A DNA stretch of 64,000 nt, from the NCBI RefSeq assembly GCF_024139115.2, contig NC_085139.1, positions 104,270,158 through 104,334,157 on the forward strand, given 5' to 3'. Within the stretch, counting starts at the first letter, position 1. Each line of letters opens with the position of its first letter. The notes beneath the pieces are model-generated. The model saw only the letters and a list, made by a program, of their open reading frames with translations, was not told the origin of the DNA and made no database searches. Source of the DNA: Armigeres subalbatus. Lineage: Eukaryota > Arthropoda > Insecta > Diptera > Culicidae. Below are positions 44,345 through 55,149 of the stretch, in pieces. The position numbers and the translations under genes are program-made.

Positions 44345-45890
44345 AAACGTAGTGCCGATATCGCGTCTGATCATCACCTCCTCATCGGTGAAACACACCT
44401 GCGCATTGCGCGGATTCGTCGGCAGGAGGAGGTAGTTGGTCGACGGTTCAACACACGCCGACTGGACGATGCCACTGTGAAACGAGACCTGGAGGAAGAT
44501 AGAGAAGCGAAGAGAAGCCAAAGCCGCGATGGAGCGAATAAAACCAGCGGAGCCACAGTGTTAGGCCGTCAACGATACTCGTATCTGGAAAAGGAAGTGA
44601 AATGCTCATATCGACGGAACAAGCGAGCGTGGGCGGACTATCTGGTCGACGAAGGAGAGAGAGTCGCAGCAACCGGGGACATTCGCCTCCTCTACGACGC
44701 TTAAGCGGGACGGAGATGAATGCAACGATGCCTGTGAAAGACACGAATGGTCAGTTATTGATCGGCCCAACTGAAACGCTGGTTCAAGCATTTCGAACAA
44801 TTTTTCAAGTGCCAGCCAGGCCACAACCACCTCGGCATAATCTGCCTAGTATCCAACGTGTAACACGCGTCAATACCGAAGCTCCATCACTGCTAGAGAT
44901 TCAAACAGCCATCCAAAACATGAAATCGAACAAAGCCCCAGGGGTCGATCGCATGTCAGCCGAGATGCTCAAAGCTGACATGACATCCGCTCAACTACTG
45001 CACCGTGTATTTTGTAATATCTGGGACACCTTTTTCTGACGCCTGGAGGCAAGGTATCTTAGTGAAGGTGCTTAAAAATGATGACCTGACTGTATGCGAT
45101 AACTGCCGAGGTATTATGTTGCTGTGTAACGTTCTCAAAGTTATCCTCACTTGGATTCAGGAAAACATCGATGCGACTCTCCGGCGGTAGCAGGCCGGAT
45201 TCCGTGCCGGAAGATCCTGTGTGGACCATATTGTCACGTTCCATATCATTCCTGGAGCTGGTCAATGAATTCTAAGGATCCCTTTACTTGGTATTCATTG
45301 ACTATGAAAAAGCTTTCGACTTTCGTCTCAATCACGAGAATATGTGAGGCGCCCAGAGATGCAAGAGGGTCCCTGAGAAAGTCATTTGCTTCATCGGGGC
45401 ATAGTACGAGGCCTTTTCTTGTAGGGTGCTGTACAATGGGGTTTGTCCGACCCAATCCGGGTCGTAGCTGGTGTGAGGCAAGGATATATTCTATCACCGC
45501 TACTATTCCTCATCGTAAACGACAACATACTGGTACGTGCCCGAGCAGGAGCGACGACCTAGATAACAAAAGTTAGTATGATTACGCTAGCGAAACATGG
45601 TGTGTACCAGTGGAGAACCCCTAAATGGCTTCATGTGTTCATAAACAGATGTCTGCAGTACATAACTCCTGCCTGGTGGCCTCACAAATGGATCTCAAAC
45701 AACTAGCTTCATCGTCGTTGTCACTTCTGTTGCCGATAGCAACAGAAGTTCAGGATCACTGGGTCGGCCACAACTTACGCAGTGATGGAAACGAAATCTG
45801 TGGACAAGCACTAGACTGGAACCCAGCTGAGCATCGCTGTAGAGGCAGACCCAGAGACAGTGTATTGGATTGGAAGGCAGTGGTGCTGTG
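44345..45890 (+). pseudogene. Non-LTR retrotransposon: endonuclease end, RT, C-terminal domain
   Basis: Plus strand, several frames. 44366-44700 holds SDHHLLIGETHLRIARIR (the conserved SDH end of the endonuclease), KRDLEEDREAKR and YLEKEVKCSYRRNKRAWADY. 44602-45039 holds MNATMPVKDTNGQLLI and KSNKAPGVDRMSAEMLK, the region before RT motif 1. 45005-45240 gives NDDLTVCDNCRGIMLLCNVL and QAGFRAGRSCVDHIV (RT motifs 2-3). The YADD-box region is not readable. At 45740-45870 DHWVGHNLRSDGNEICGQAL and WNPAEHRCRGRPRD match the C-terminal domain of these elements. Many stops and frameshifts. Confidence 0.85.
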
Positions 45891-45960
45891 GTGTAGTAAC
45901 CGCTTCCCGTTCCAGAGGTCACGAGTTCGAATCCAGAGTATGGCGTTTTGCTTTTACGGG
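45870..45960 (+). repeat. tRNA-like sequence at the retrotransposon 3' junction
   Basis: GTGCTGTGGTGTAGTAACCG resembles an A box and CACGAGTTCGAATCCAGAG a B box, spaced about 35 bp apart. Probably the head of a SINE, or tRNA-like sequence of the next element. It does not fold into a complete tRNA. Confidence 0.5.
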
Positions 45961-46585
45961 CAACAGGGACTATGTCCAAGGGCCTGATGACCCCTCCCCT
46001 AGGTATCTGTGAGTCAGGGGGCCTACCAGGTAGTGATGGGGTTTGGTAGTGGGCTCTGCCAAATCTCTATAAAAAGCTGCATGAGTCCGTAAGCAGGCCC
46101 TATCAAAGCGACCGTGTGCCGCTCAAAGCACGCAATAGCCCAGGGAGTGCCAATGGGCACATCAAGATTAACGCCAGTGATATCCTGATTATGGCATACT
46201 GGCTGCATGTCTACTGGCTTTGTCTTTGGATATTGTAATACTGTGAAGCGAGGGCTGGTAGTCGGGTCATTCTATTCTCTTAGTAAGGCCGGGTTACACT
46301 GACCTGAAACGGCGAATGGGCTAATGGCCAGGCTGTCTTCCGTCCCGTAAAACCATGGCGGGCCTTATATCACGCGGTACCATTCTGCCACCAGTATGAC
46401 CAACTGCCTGGGAGTAGGCTCAGATGCACATTCCTGACTTGCGCTGATCTGGCTCTGAACACGCAAGTGTCAACCCTCGCATGGCCTCCCTGCATGTCGC
46501 AAGGTATGTATAGATAACCATGGGATCACAATAGGCGACTACTCCAGCAGAATTCTATAGCAGCCGTAAGGGGGACCCAATAGCA
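45961..46585 (+). other. GC-rich 5' UTR-like region of a retrotransposon
   Basis: No coding motif. The base composition resembles the 5' UTR of R1/LOA-type elements, and an ORF1-like frame follows at 46586. I cannot confirm the boundary. Confidence 0.4.
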
Positions 46586-47869
46586 ATGATTTTTTCAAAT
46601 TCAAACAAAAATACCGTTGAGAATGTTGATGGCGAGTTTGGGGAAAAGGATAATCCTTTCACCAGACGAAGTAGCCTTAATAGGTCACCCCAAAGATCGC
46701 CGGGGGAAGGCGACGGGGAGGCTCATGGTGGGTCTGAGGATGTGCCGGTTGATGTAAAAATGGACGGCCCTACTCTAACCCAGGTCATCAAGTCGTTGAT
46801 GACCAGCCACGAGGAAGGCGGCGGCCAGAAAATGGAGGTGATCACGGACATTACGGACGTGATTATGTCTTTTCTGGACAACCGTTGCAGATATAGTAGG
46901 GACTTCAAACAGACCGTACTAACACCGACGAACCGACGTGTCACTGGCGCTCTCTGATTGTCTCACACTTTTTAACGGTCGTTCGATTTTGCGGGCGATC
47001 ACTCCTGTCAAATGAGCTAAGACACAACTCCGCTGCTATGTTAATACACGTAGCTTGGTGGCTGAGCTATGAAAACTTCGCGAGCCATTATGGAGGTGAT
47101 GATAGTGTTCGATGATTTTTCATCATGGCGTCGTGGGCAGTAAATTTGAATTATTTTCCATGGGGTGACACGTCGGTTCGTCGGTGGTACAACCCTCTGC
47201 TCGGTGGTGGTAGATGCGAAGTCGGAGTGGAGGTCCCTACTAGAGGACAGTAAGGAGGCAGAACGGAAGATTCGCCTTCTTACTGAGGAAAAAGAGTTGG
47301 CGATAAGCCAGGCGGCAAAGGTCAGTGAGGAGGCTGAATCAAAGATTCGTCGCCTCACTGATAAGAAGCGGTTGGCCGAGAGCCATACCGCAGAACTTCG
47401 AAACGCATGGCCGTTAGCGGAAAAACTCCGAAGCTAAGTAATGTCGTGCAGGCCGACCTGAATGAAGCTAAATCGAAAGCAGTTCCTCCACCAAGGAAGG
47501 AAACTGTATCACGCCGTGCAAATTCCCGACCCTAATGAACAGAGGAAGTCAGTGCCTCCACCTAGGAGGGCAACTGAAGTACGCCGGGACGATGAACAAC
47601 CCTGGACTGTGGTTGTGAATCCCAAGAAGGCGAAGCGACGAGCGAAAGAAGCCGCAGGCAAGGAGGCAGGTGGAACGCATCTTACATCTGCTAAGAAGGG
47701 TAGAGCCCGTATTGCAAAAGGTGCGCCTTCCAATGGCAACGGTAAGCGGAAAGACAGAGGCGAAGCAATCATTGTCAAGTCTGACGATAAAAGCTATGCC
47801 GATGTCTTGAAGGCCATGAGGAGCGACGATAAGCTTACGATAATTCTCCCAAGCAACACGACGGAGTAA
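46586..47869 (+). pseudogene. ORF1 (gag-like) of an R1/LOA-type retrotransposon, split by a MITE
   Basis: The first part (46586-46922) begins MIFSNSNKNTVENVDGEFGE and contains a basic and acidic N-terminal region. The frame is broken by a 264-bp MITE. After it, 47193-47437 encodes a coiled coil (EWRSLLEDSKEAERKIRLLT and AESKIRRLTDKKRLAES). 47462-47869 is Lys/Arg-rich (NPKKAKRRAKEAAGKEAGG) and ends with AIIVKSDDKSYADVLKAMRS, a block typical of R1/LOA ORF1 just before the RNA-binding zinc knuckles. The zinc knuckles and ORF2 are absent. ORF1 protein would package the element's RNA. Confidence 0.72.
46923..47186. mobile_element. 264-bp MITE with 22-bp perfect TIR
   Basis: CACCGACGAACCGACGTGTC begins it and GACACGTCGGTTCGTCGGTG ends it; the 22-bp inverted repeat is exact. 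Flanks CGTACTAA and GTACAACC resemble an imperfect 8-bp duplication. It splits the ORF1 coiled-coil region, giving the age order: retrotransposon first, MITE second. Confidence 0.88.
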
Positions 47870-48269
47870 TTTATATTGCTGACCAGGTACTCCGAGTTGG
47901 TATACCCTTGCTTCATATGGACTGGGTAAAGCTGATCGCAATATCTTCTCGCCTTGTCGTGACGAGCAGTCTTGTGCACGGCCACTGGTTCCAGGCTGCA
48001 ACATTCAAGTTGAGCTTTGAACTCCTTTTCCTCATTTCATGCCTTCAGCGACTTCGACTTCCAAGTTGGTCATGAGTATGATACTCTTGCTTGTGGACCT
48101 CAAAGAACTCCAAGACTGATATATACTCGAAGTCAAAGGGACCATCGAGATAGAACAGATCGAGGAATGGAAGAAAAATTGAAATGGGTACTAGATCCGA
48201 ATAAGCTTGTTGCTGTGAAAAACGACAACAAAACAAATGTCATTTCTTATTGTTGATGTGTTTGTTATA
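47870..48269. other. Unassigned sequence after ORF1
   Basis: An open frame at 48017-48256 has no recognised motif. No further retrotransposon domain could be read. Confidence 0.35.
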
Positions 48270-48535
48270 AGGCTTGCTGACGTTTAGTCATCTTTCTTTT
48301 TCATGCGCACAGAAAGGATAGATTTTATTTTCATCGGGAAACGCTTCGGAAGCGTTACTGACGTTAATCATCTTTCTCTTGCACGCGCACGGAGGGGATA
48401 GGATTTGCGCTTGAAAGAGAAGGATGAGTAAACGTCAGCAAGCTCTATAAGGGTTGCTAACGTTTAATCATCTTTCTCTTTCAAGCGCAAAGGAAATCCA
48501 ATTCTTCCTCGTCAGCAAGCTCTATTGTTCAAAGA
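48270..48535. repeat. Cluster of CTGACGTTTAATCATC repeats in both orientations
   Basis: GCTGACGTTTAGTCATCTTT (48278), CTGACGTTAATCATCTTTCT (48358) and GCTAACGTTTAATCATCTTT (48459) are direct copies, each followed by a GCGC-containing block. GGATGAGTAAACGTCAGCAA (48423) is inverted, and GTCAGCAAGCTCTAT occurs at 48436 and 48511. It is a rearranged MITE cluster or a short foldback. Confidence 0.7.
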
Positions 48536-49019
48536 TGGTCTAATAGCCTAAAAGTTTGAACATATCGACATGAGAAGAGTGAATCCTGAACATAATATGA
48601 TCAGAACACATCGAGATAGAGAGATATCGAGATAGAGAGGTTATCGAGATGTAGAAAGCCAGAATGTATGTAGACTAAAGGGACCGAGTAAACACTCGTT
48701 CGCTGTACGGGACTTGAATGACCAATTTGGAGAAAGACGAGCATCAAACGGAAGTCTGATTTTCACCGAAATATGCTGCTGCCTAACCATAAAGTGCAGC
48801 AGTAGGGAAGGTTGATAGCAAGATGGCCTCATCGGTCCGCGCCATAGGCCGGGACATCGAAGCAACTAGCCAACTGATGCTGAAGTACCTTGGCAAGATG
48901 GACATTGTTATGACGTATGTGGATGCAAAAGTCGAGGCCAATGAAGTCTGTTTGCATGAAATCGCCCAGATGAAGTGGTCGAAGTTGGCGGTGGAAAATA
49001 ACTGAAAAATGATTGACTC
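48536..49019. other. Unassigned, short ORFs
   Basis: A GAGATAGAGAGATATCGAGA tract lies at 48612. A plus-strand frame 48823-49005 (VDAKVEANEVCLHEIAQMKW) resembles a retroelement gag coiled coil, but the family is not identifiable. Confidence 0.3.
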
Positions 49020-50295
49020 TACCAAAGCTCGCCCCTGCAAGAGTACGCACTTAGTTTTCAATCGATCATGTGGCCCTTATGAAGCAAGCTTCTGCATATC
49101 AAATCAGTGTCGATGATTCATATACTCTTCCTTTATGTTACCCAGTGGAAAAAATATTGAAATTATTGAGATTCGTTTTAGTAGAACCCTTATTGCAGGA
49201 CAAGTGAAAAACGCACTCTTACCCCACCGGTGGGGTAAGAGTACGCATTTATCCAATCATGTGCTTTAAGTATATATTAACACAAATAAGAGTTAATAAC
49301 ATTCAATTGATGTTTAATGAGCATATATTAGAGAATGTTTAAAGATTACGTAACTCTTAAAGGGGGAGGGGGTCCTAAAAATGTGCACTTTCATACGAAA
49401 AACCATTGTTTTTTATATATACAAAAAACTACAGAGGTAAAAATATATATCAGGTTTCGCGTGGCGTATACAAAGGCATTTTCCTTAAAGAAAGTCCACT
49501 AATCACGTAACGTAAAATTTGGCTATTTCATCACCCCTCCCCCTATCTTACACTATTTGTATGAATCCTCTAAAAATTATATGGATCGTCACACATCTCA
49601 CAACCCCTCCCAGCCTAACGTTGCGTAATTTATGAATGTTTCTTTTGATTAAATGAAATTATCATTTAGATGAAATTGTGTTTTCGTACTATGTTTAGGT
49701 GTACAACAAGTCTTAATACAATTTCATTATTTCGCTTCAGTGCTTTGTTCGCTAAGTCAACTTATCATAAGAACTTGTGATAATTTCAAATTCTGTCCCT
49801 TTTTTTTAGTTGCGGATCTTTACGCTGCGGAAGAAGTCTTTTTTCGGCCGGAGATACGGGTTTGACATCATAACTTGAAGATTCATATGCGTACTCTTGC
49901 CCCACCGGTTCCTGCGTACTTTTACCCCACAGTCCCAAAAACTATTCAAGTAATGGTTTTGACTTCTTGGAAAACCAACCGGATTGGTGTTCTGTACCAT
50001 AAAGTACTCTATACAATAGGTTATCGAAATGGTATAATGTTCACCTGATTGAACGTATATATGGTAATGAAATACTAGTTGCAGAAATCCAATTATTTTT
50101 AGCAAAATGACCAAAAAGTTAACTTTCTCCATATCTCCCTTGTTGTTTATTCAAATCGTTTACAATTACACATGATAATAGTTGGCCAGAATACCTGTCA
50201 AACTGATACAGTGCTGCTAGTTTATCTTTTTTATTACTTAAAAAAATCGAAAACGTACTCTTACCCCACGCGCACTCTTGCCCCACTCTACTCTA
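49020..50295. mobile_element. Element with repeated ACTCTTGCCCCAC motifs
   Basis: The right end carries GTACTCTTACCCCACGCGCA then CTCTTGCCCCACTCTACTC. The left end carries a decayed inverted match (GCCCCTGCAAGAGTACGCAC). The same motif recurs inside: ACTCTTACCCCACCGGTGGG (49213, itself a palindrome), GCGTACTCTTGCCCCACCGG (49886) and CGTACTTTTACCCCAC (49913). Architecture like 11091-12436 but with a different word. Boundaries approximate; non-coding. Confidence 0.62.
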
Positions 50296-50609
50296 CGACT
50301 AAAAAATAAAAGTTTGAGCAAATCACAAACAGAAAATCTACAAAATAATTTCAACTGGAAACAGCTAGGTACGCCAAGTCAATGAGAAAGGGAAGGAAAC
50401 TGCTGAATTTGCCAACATCCACCTTTTCATCGGCAATGGCTGAGGTTCCGGTTAACTGTCATAAGGCCACCTGGTAGGATGTCGAAGCATTTTTGCAGAA
50501 CGCTTCCTATTTGGTAATCGGTAAATGTATTTCATGACGATCTCAACTGTTCAAATAGATGAAAGTACTTAGAGGTGGCGAGCAGCTGTGGGTTAGGATT
50601 ACGAATCTA

Positions 50610-51325
50610 TGACAAAAGGTCGAAAGGACAAAAGGTCGAAAGACAAAAGGTCGAAAGACAAAAGGTCGAAAGGACAAAAGGTTGAAAAGACAAAACGTCG
50701 AAAGGAACAGAAGATCGGAACATTTGGCAAAAAAGTTGCTCTTTTATTTAAAACTATTTTTGGCAACTAAATAAAATTCATTCAATGAGTGCAAATAATA
50801 GATGAATATCTAGGTTTTATGAATGTCACTTCGATCTGTCAAAATAGTGTACTCCACAGGCACGCAGGCGTGTAATATACGTCGGTGTATTTGATGTGCG
50901 GCGTGCACCATTTTGACAGATCGAAGTGACATTTAGAAAACTCAACATCCATCTATTAGTTGTACTCACTGAATAAATTTTATTTAATTGTTAAAAATAA
51001 AAAATAAAAATAGTGAAAAATAAAAGAGCAGAGTTTTTGCTAACTGTGTAGTGCAACTTTGGTGCTAGATTGACTTTCTTCGTTTAATTTCCTTGTCCAT
51101 TTCAACCTTTTGTTTCTTTCGACCTTTTGTCCCGTTCGACGTTCTGTCCTTTTCGACCTTTTGTCCCGTTCGACGTGTTGTCCTTTCGACGTGTTGTCCT
51201 TTCGACCTTTTGTCCCTTTCGACCTTTTGTCCTTTTCGACCATTTGTCCCTTCGACCTTTTGTCTTTCGACCTTTTGTCCTTTCGACCTTTTGTCTTTCG
51301 ACCTTTTGTCCCTAACCCTAGGATT
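50610..51325. mobile_element. Foldback element with 18-bp repeat arms
   Basis: Left end GTTAGGATTACG (50592) followed by five or six GACAAAAGGTCGAAAG units. The right end is a longer array of the complement (CTTTCGACCTTTTGTCC, 51105-51310) finishing in CCCTAACCCTAGGATTAC. The middle (50740-51040) is a further inverted repeat sharing TGACAGATCGAAGTGACATT and GAATAAATTTTATTTAATTG. Non-coding. ORFs in 51093-51492 on both strands are artefacts. Confidence 0.87.
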
Positions 51326-52554
51326 ACAGTACCCAATCGTAGATTTAATATCGGTGCACTATATTTGCGGTGCACTATATTTGCGTCGTAAACATGATAC
51401 GGTACAGCGATAATCAAATCAGTTCCATTGGCGCAGTGTTTTCGCTGTTGAACAACAACGATTTGGCGCTCTAGTATGGTGTATAAAATCAATCAGGACT
51501 GGTTTGGAATGTGACCAATAACGAGCTTCCGTCAATTAACTGTTTGAGATCGCACATGCCGACACAATGCTTGAATCTACTTTGGGATAGCATTCTACAC
51601 GTCTTTTGGATTTTTTCAAATTCTGTCTTTTGGATTTATTCAAATATTGAGTTTACGCCAAGAAAAAATCCACAAAAAATAGAATCAAAATAAGGTTGTA
51701 ATTCAAATGTTGTGAAAATAGACAAAAAAATGATAAAATCTATCCGCATAAAAAGTATCCGAAACTGGAAACACTGATATTTCCGTCTTAATTCAGTTTG
51801 AAAACATAAAAAGTCCTTCGGCGTTCGATTTCAACAGAGTGACTCTCGTTCCTATGATGCAAGCACTTACGCAGATCAAGTGGCAAGCAACAATTGTTGT
51901 TAACGTTGCTGTTACAAATGTTATAGAAGACGTATGCAGCAAAGACTCCTTCGAAATCCTACACCAGGCCGGACTGGTCATTCAAGTCAAAAAAAATCCC
52001 AAATTTTTCCCCCAGTGGTGATTATGCCTTTCTCGATACAATCTGTTGAACTCGAATAGGGGAAGAGGCTCCAAAACTAAAAAATGCTTGCTCCTACGGG
52101 TTTTCAGGGACAGGAACAGTTTTTCGAAAATCATTTTTGATTTGTTTGATACCCATATTGTGTGGATACAATTGGTTGATTTTTTATCCACTTCAATGGG
52201 ACTTCGTAGGACTACCATAACCATAATATTTAATATACGTGAGAAATAAATACACCCAGTTTTTTTTACACGGTTTGGTTTTAGTCGTTTAAGACCTTCA
52301 GCGTCAATGAAACAATGAGTTGAACCCACGAAAAAAATCAAAGAACATTCAGGGGGTATTTAAAAAGCTGTGAAAGTTCAGGTTAACCGAAAAATTAATG
52401 AATTCCGACCGCATAAAAAAACCTGGATGTACTGGAAAAAATATTCGGTTTTTCTATTTGAATTCATACTTTTTGCTTTATTAAAATTGTTAGTGGGCAT
52501 TAATAGAATGGAATGTTCATTACAGATTATTCTTCTTTTCTTCTAGTAACAATT
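51326..52554. other. 1.2 kb without recognised gene
   Basis: Short frames without motifs. A TTATGCCTTTCTCGATAC phrase at 52023 recalls the TGCCTTTCTCG words at 61030 and the complement GAGAAAGGCA at 39229 and 63845. That word is common in Aedes repeats. Confidence 0.35.
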
Positions 52555-53110
52555 AAATGCAGATTGATCCTGAGTTGGAATTTTTAGCTTTCCTCTACCG
52601 ATGGCAATTCCGACCATGAACCATTGTAGATTTAGGTTTCATTGTCCCAACTAGGTCAAGTAGTGGTTCCAAACCACATAATCAGACCCATACCGGAGTT
52701 GGTATTTACTCGATCTGAATAGATTCGATGGCGATTTCATCCACCAACCTTACCAACCCACTTGATCCAACAAGGTTTCATAGTGATTCCGACCATCGAT
52801 TAACTCACTCCATATTGACCAAACTAAGATTATTAGTTACTTCATATGAACAACCAAACCACAACAGATTTGAATTTTTCTTGATTAGGACTGATAGCGA
52901 TTCCGAACACCAATCAATCCACTTTAGAGCTGGGTTTCACTAACCCAACTAGGCCCAATGGTATCTCCAAACCATTGAAAGACTCTCTCCAGCGTTGGAT
53001 TTGTCTTGATCTGAATAGTTCCAATGGCGATACCTAGCTCTATTTTGAGCTTTCCTTGTTTTTTTTTTCCTAGACTAGAGTTGGACTTTCTTGACCCATC
53101 TACTAGATCT
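52555..53110. repeat. Degenerate long-period tandem repeat
   Basis: Phrases recur out of exact register: GGTTTCATTGTCCCAACTAG (52635) with GGGTTTCACTAACCCAACTA (52931), TTCGATGGCGATTTC (52727) with TTCCAATGGCGATACC (53013), and GATCTGAATAGATTCGATGG with GATCTGAATAGTTCCAATGG. Decayed satellite-like sequence, without a clear unit. Confidence 0.55.
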
Positions 53111-53607
53111 AACAAGGCGTAGATTTGGGAGAGAAAAAATTGCGTTTGTTTATTTTCGTTAAAAAATTCTAGGAATTTTGTGAATATTTAGCCCTTGAAT
53201 GTAAAATTTGCGCTTTTTAATTCCTTTAGAGAAAGAAGGGCGCCCAACGATGGTTTCGCCAAGGGCGATGGGAATCTACGCGACGGCTTTGTATTTAACT
53301 GTTGCATCACTCAAGAAAAACCAATCATTAGATGTATATGCCAACCCACATGGATTTTGCAATGAGTTTTACCCAATGAATAGTATGTGTGTAGCCGATA
53401 AATCTTCTCCTATGTTTAGTAACATCAAAATAATAAGTGCCTAATATGGAATCCATAAAGTTGGCACGTACTTTTGATAGTATTTACTAATGAAATATAT
53501 TTATTGATTGAATAAATTTGATCGTTATTTATCCTGTGTCTTTCGATTTTGTTAAAAATGCAGATCAATAAGAAAGAACAGAAAAGGCATATTTTATTCT
53601 CAGATAT
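53111..53607. other. Stretch without recognised gene
   Basis: One 78-codon frame (53208-53444) with no known motif, and AT-rich sequence. Confidence 0.4.
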
Positions 53608-53821
53608 TTAACCCGTAAATGCCCAAGACGAGCTTTTAATTTCGAAAACCATATATCTCTGAGGTTTTTAGAGGTTTTCACTCGGAATTTTCACTAAAAT
53701 CAAGGGGAATACATGTACTTTTGGGCACATGCAAATCCTCCCCTCAGGACCTTCCCCCCTTTTTATGGTTGAGAAAACTAGGTGACCCAAAAGCGTAATT
53801 TTAAGCAATGATATATGAAAC

Positions 53822-54243
53822 CAATGATGTTAACGATCATTCAGTAATTTGCGTTCGATCATTTAGTATTTTGTCAATAACACATTCCAGAAGCTGAATT
53901 TTAAATCATGTTGCATGGTGGACTTCTAGTGCGAAGGTTTTTCTACAACTTTGCCTAATGGTTCGTTATTTGAATTCAACTAATAACGGAGTTAGAGCAC
54001 TAGTTGCAGTAACTTAAACTAAATGATTGGAATTTTGTTATCATTTAGTCTAAGTTACTGAAACTATAGCTTTAACTCCGTTACTAGTGGAATTCAAACA
54101 ACGAACCATTAGGCAGAGTTGTAGAAAAACCTTCGCACTAGAAGTCCACCATACAAAATTTTGAAATTCAGCTTCTGGAATGTGTTATTGACAAACTACT
54201 AAATGATCGAACGCAAATTACTGAATGATCGTTAACACCCTTG
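53822..54243. mobile_element. 422-bp palindromic hAT-like MITE nested in the left TIR
   Basis: Ends CAATGATGTTAACGATCATT and AATGATCGTTAACACCCTTG; the arms are about 190 bp and highly similar. TATGAAAC flanks it at 53814-53821 and 54244-54251. The right TIR of the host element has the uninterrupted site (complement of ATATATGAAACTGGTCAT at about 56650), proving an 8-bp duplication. Confidence 0.92.
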
Positions 54244-54479
54244 TATGAAACTGGTCATATTTGGAGTTTTAATAGTCTGTTTAACAGCCCGTATACACAG
54301 AGCTATTCAATATGATTCAATTGTATGAGATTTGTGCAAATAATGTAACAAAAACTTGTTTAAGGCTTCCAATACATGTGGCAGGTTGTGGTGAAGTTGC
54401 TCTGAATAAATTAAAATTTGTTGTGCCTGAAGCATGAACTTATAGTAATCCAACAAGTCCATATAAGTCCCTAGATCCC

Positions 54480-55130
54480 GCGCGAATGTTTCACCATTAA
54501 AAATATGTCCAACTCAGATGTTCTAGGTTCTCCAAATTATCCGGGAGTTGAGTTCAATTGGTCTACCAGGTCAACTGCGCCTGATATCAAACCGACAGCA
54601 ACCCAGCGTGTCCATATAAGTCCTAAGAGCCCATGCGAATGCTTCATTATTCAAATAAGTACAACGCAGATGTTCTAGGTTCTCCAAATTGTCCGGGAGT
54701 TGAGTTCAATTGGTCTACCAGGTCATTTACGACTGGTATCAAACCGATAGCAACCCAGCGTGTCCATATAGGTCCTTAGAGGTCATGCAAATGCATCACC
54801 AATCGAATAAGTCCAACGCAGATGTTCTAGGTTCTCCAAATTGCCCGGGAGTTGAGTTCAATTGGTCTACCATGTCAACTACGCCTGATATCAAACCGAC
54901 AGCAACCCAGCGTGTCCATATAAGTCCTAAAAGCCCATGCGAATGCTTCATCATTCAAATAAGTACAACGCAGATGTTCTAAGTTCTCCAAAGATAGCAA
55001 CCCTGCGTGTCATGTCCTAAAAGCCCATGCGAATGCTTCATCATTCAAATAAGTACAACACAGATGTTCTAAGTTCTCCAAAATTTCCAGGAGTTGAATT
55101 AAATTGGTCTAGCAGGTCAACTACACTGGA
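54480..55130 (+). repeat. 152-bp satellite, forward array
   Basis: TTCTAGGTTCTCC recurs at 54521, 54673, 54825 and 54977 (spacing 152), then at 55067 after a shortened 90-bp unit. Each unit includes GGGAGTTGAGTTCAATTGGT, AAACCGACAGCAACCCAGCG and ATGCGAATGCTTCA. Confidence 0.93.
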
Positions 55131-55149
55131 CATACTGGACATACTAGCC

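Noticed and set aside
47549..48004. 151-codon minus-strand ORF
   Set aside because: Antisense to the Lys/Arg-rich ORF1 segment; composition explained by that.
51040..51492. ORFs with repeated Cys/Phe/Pro or Lys/Arg/Ser peptides
   Set aside because: Produced by the 18-bp GACCTTTTGTCC repeat on both strands.
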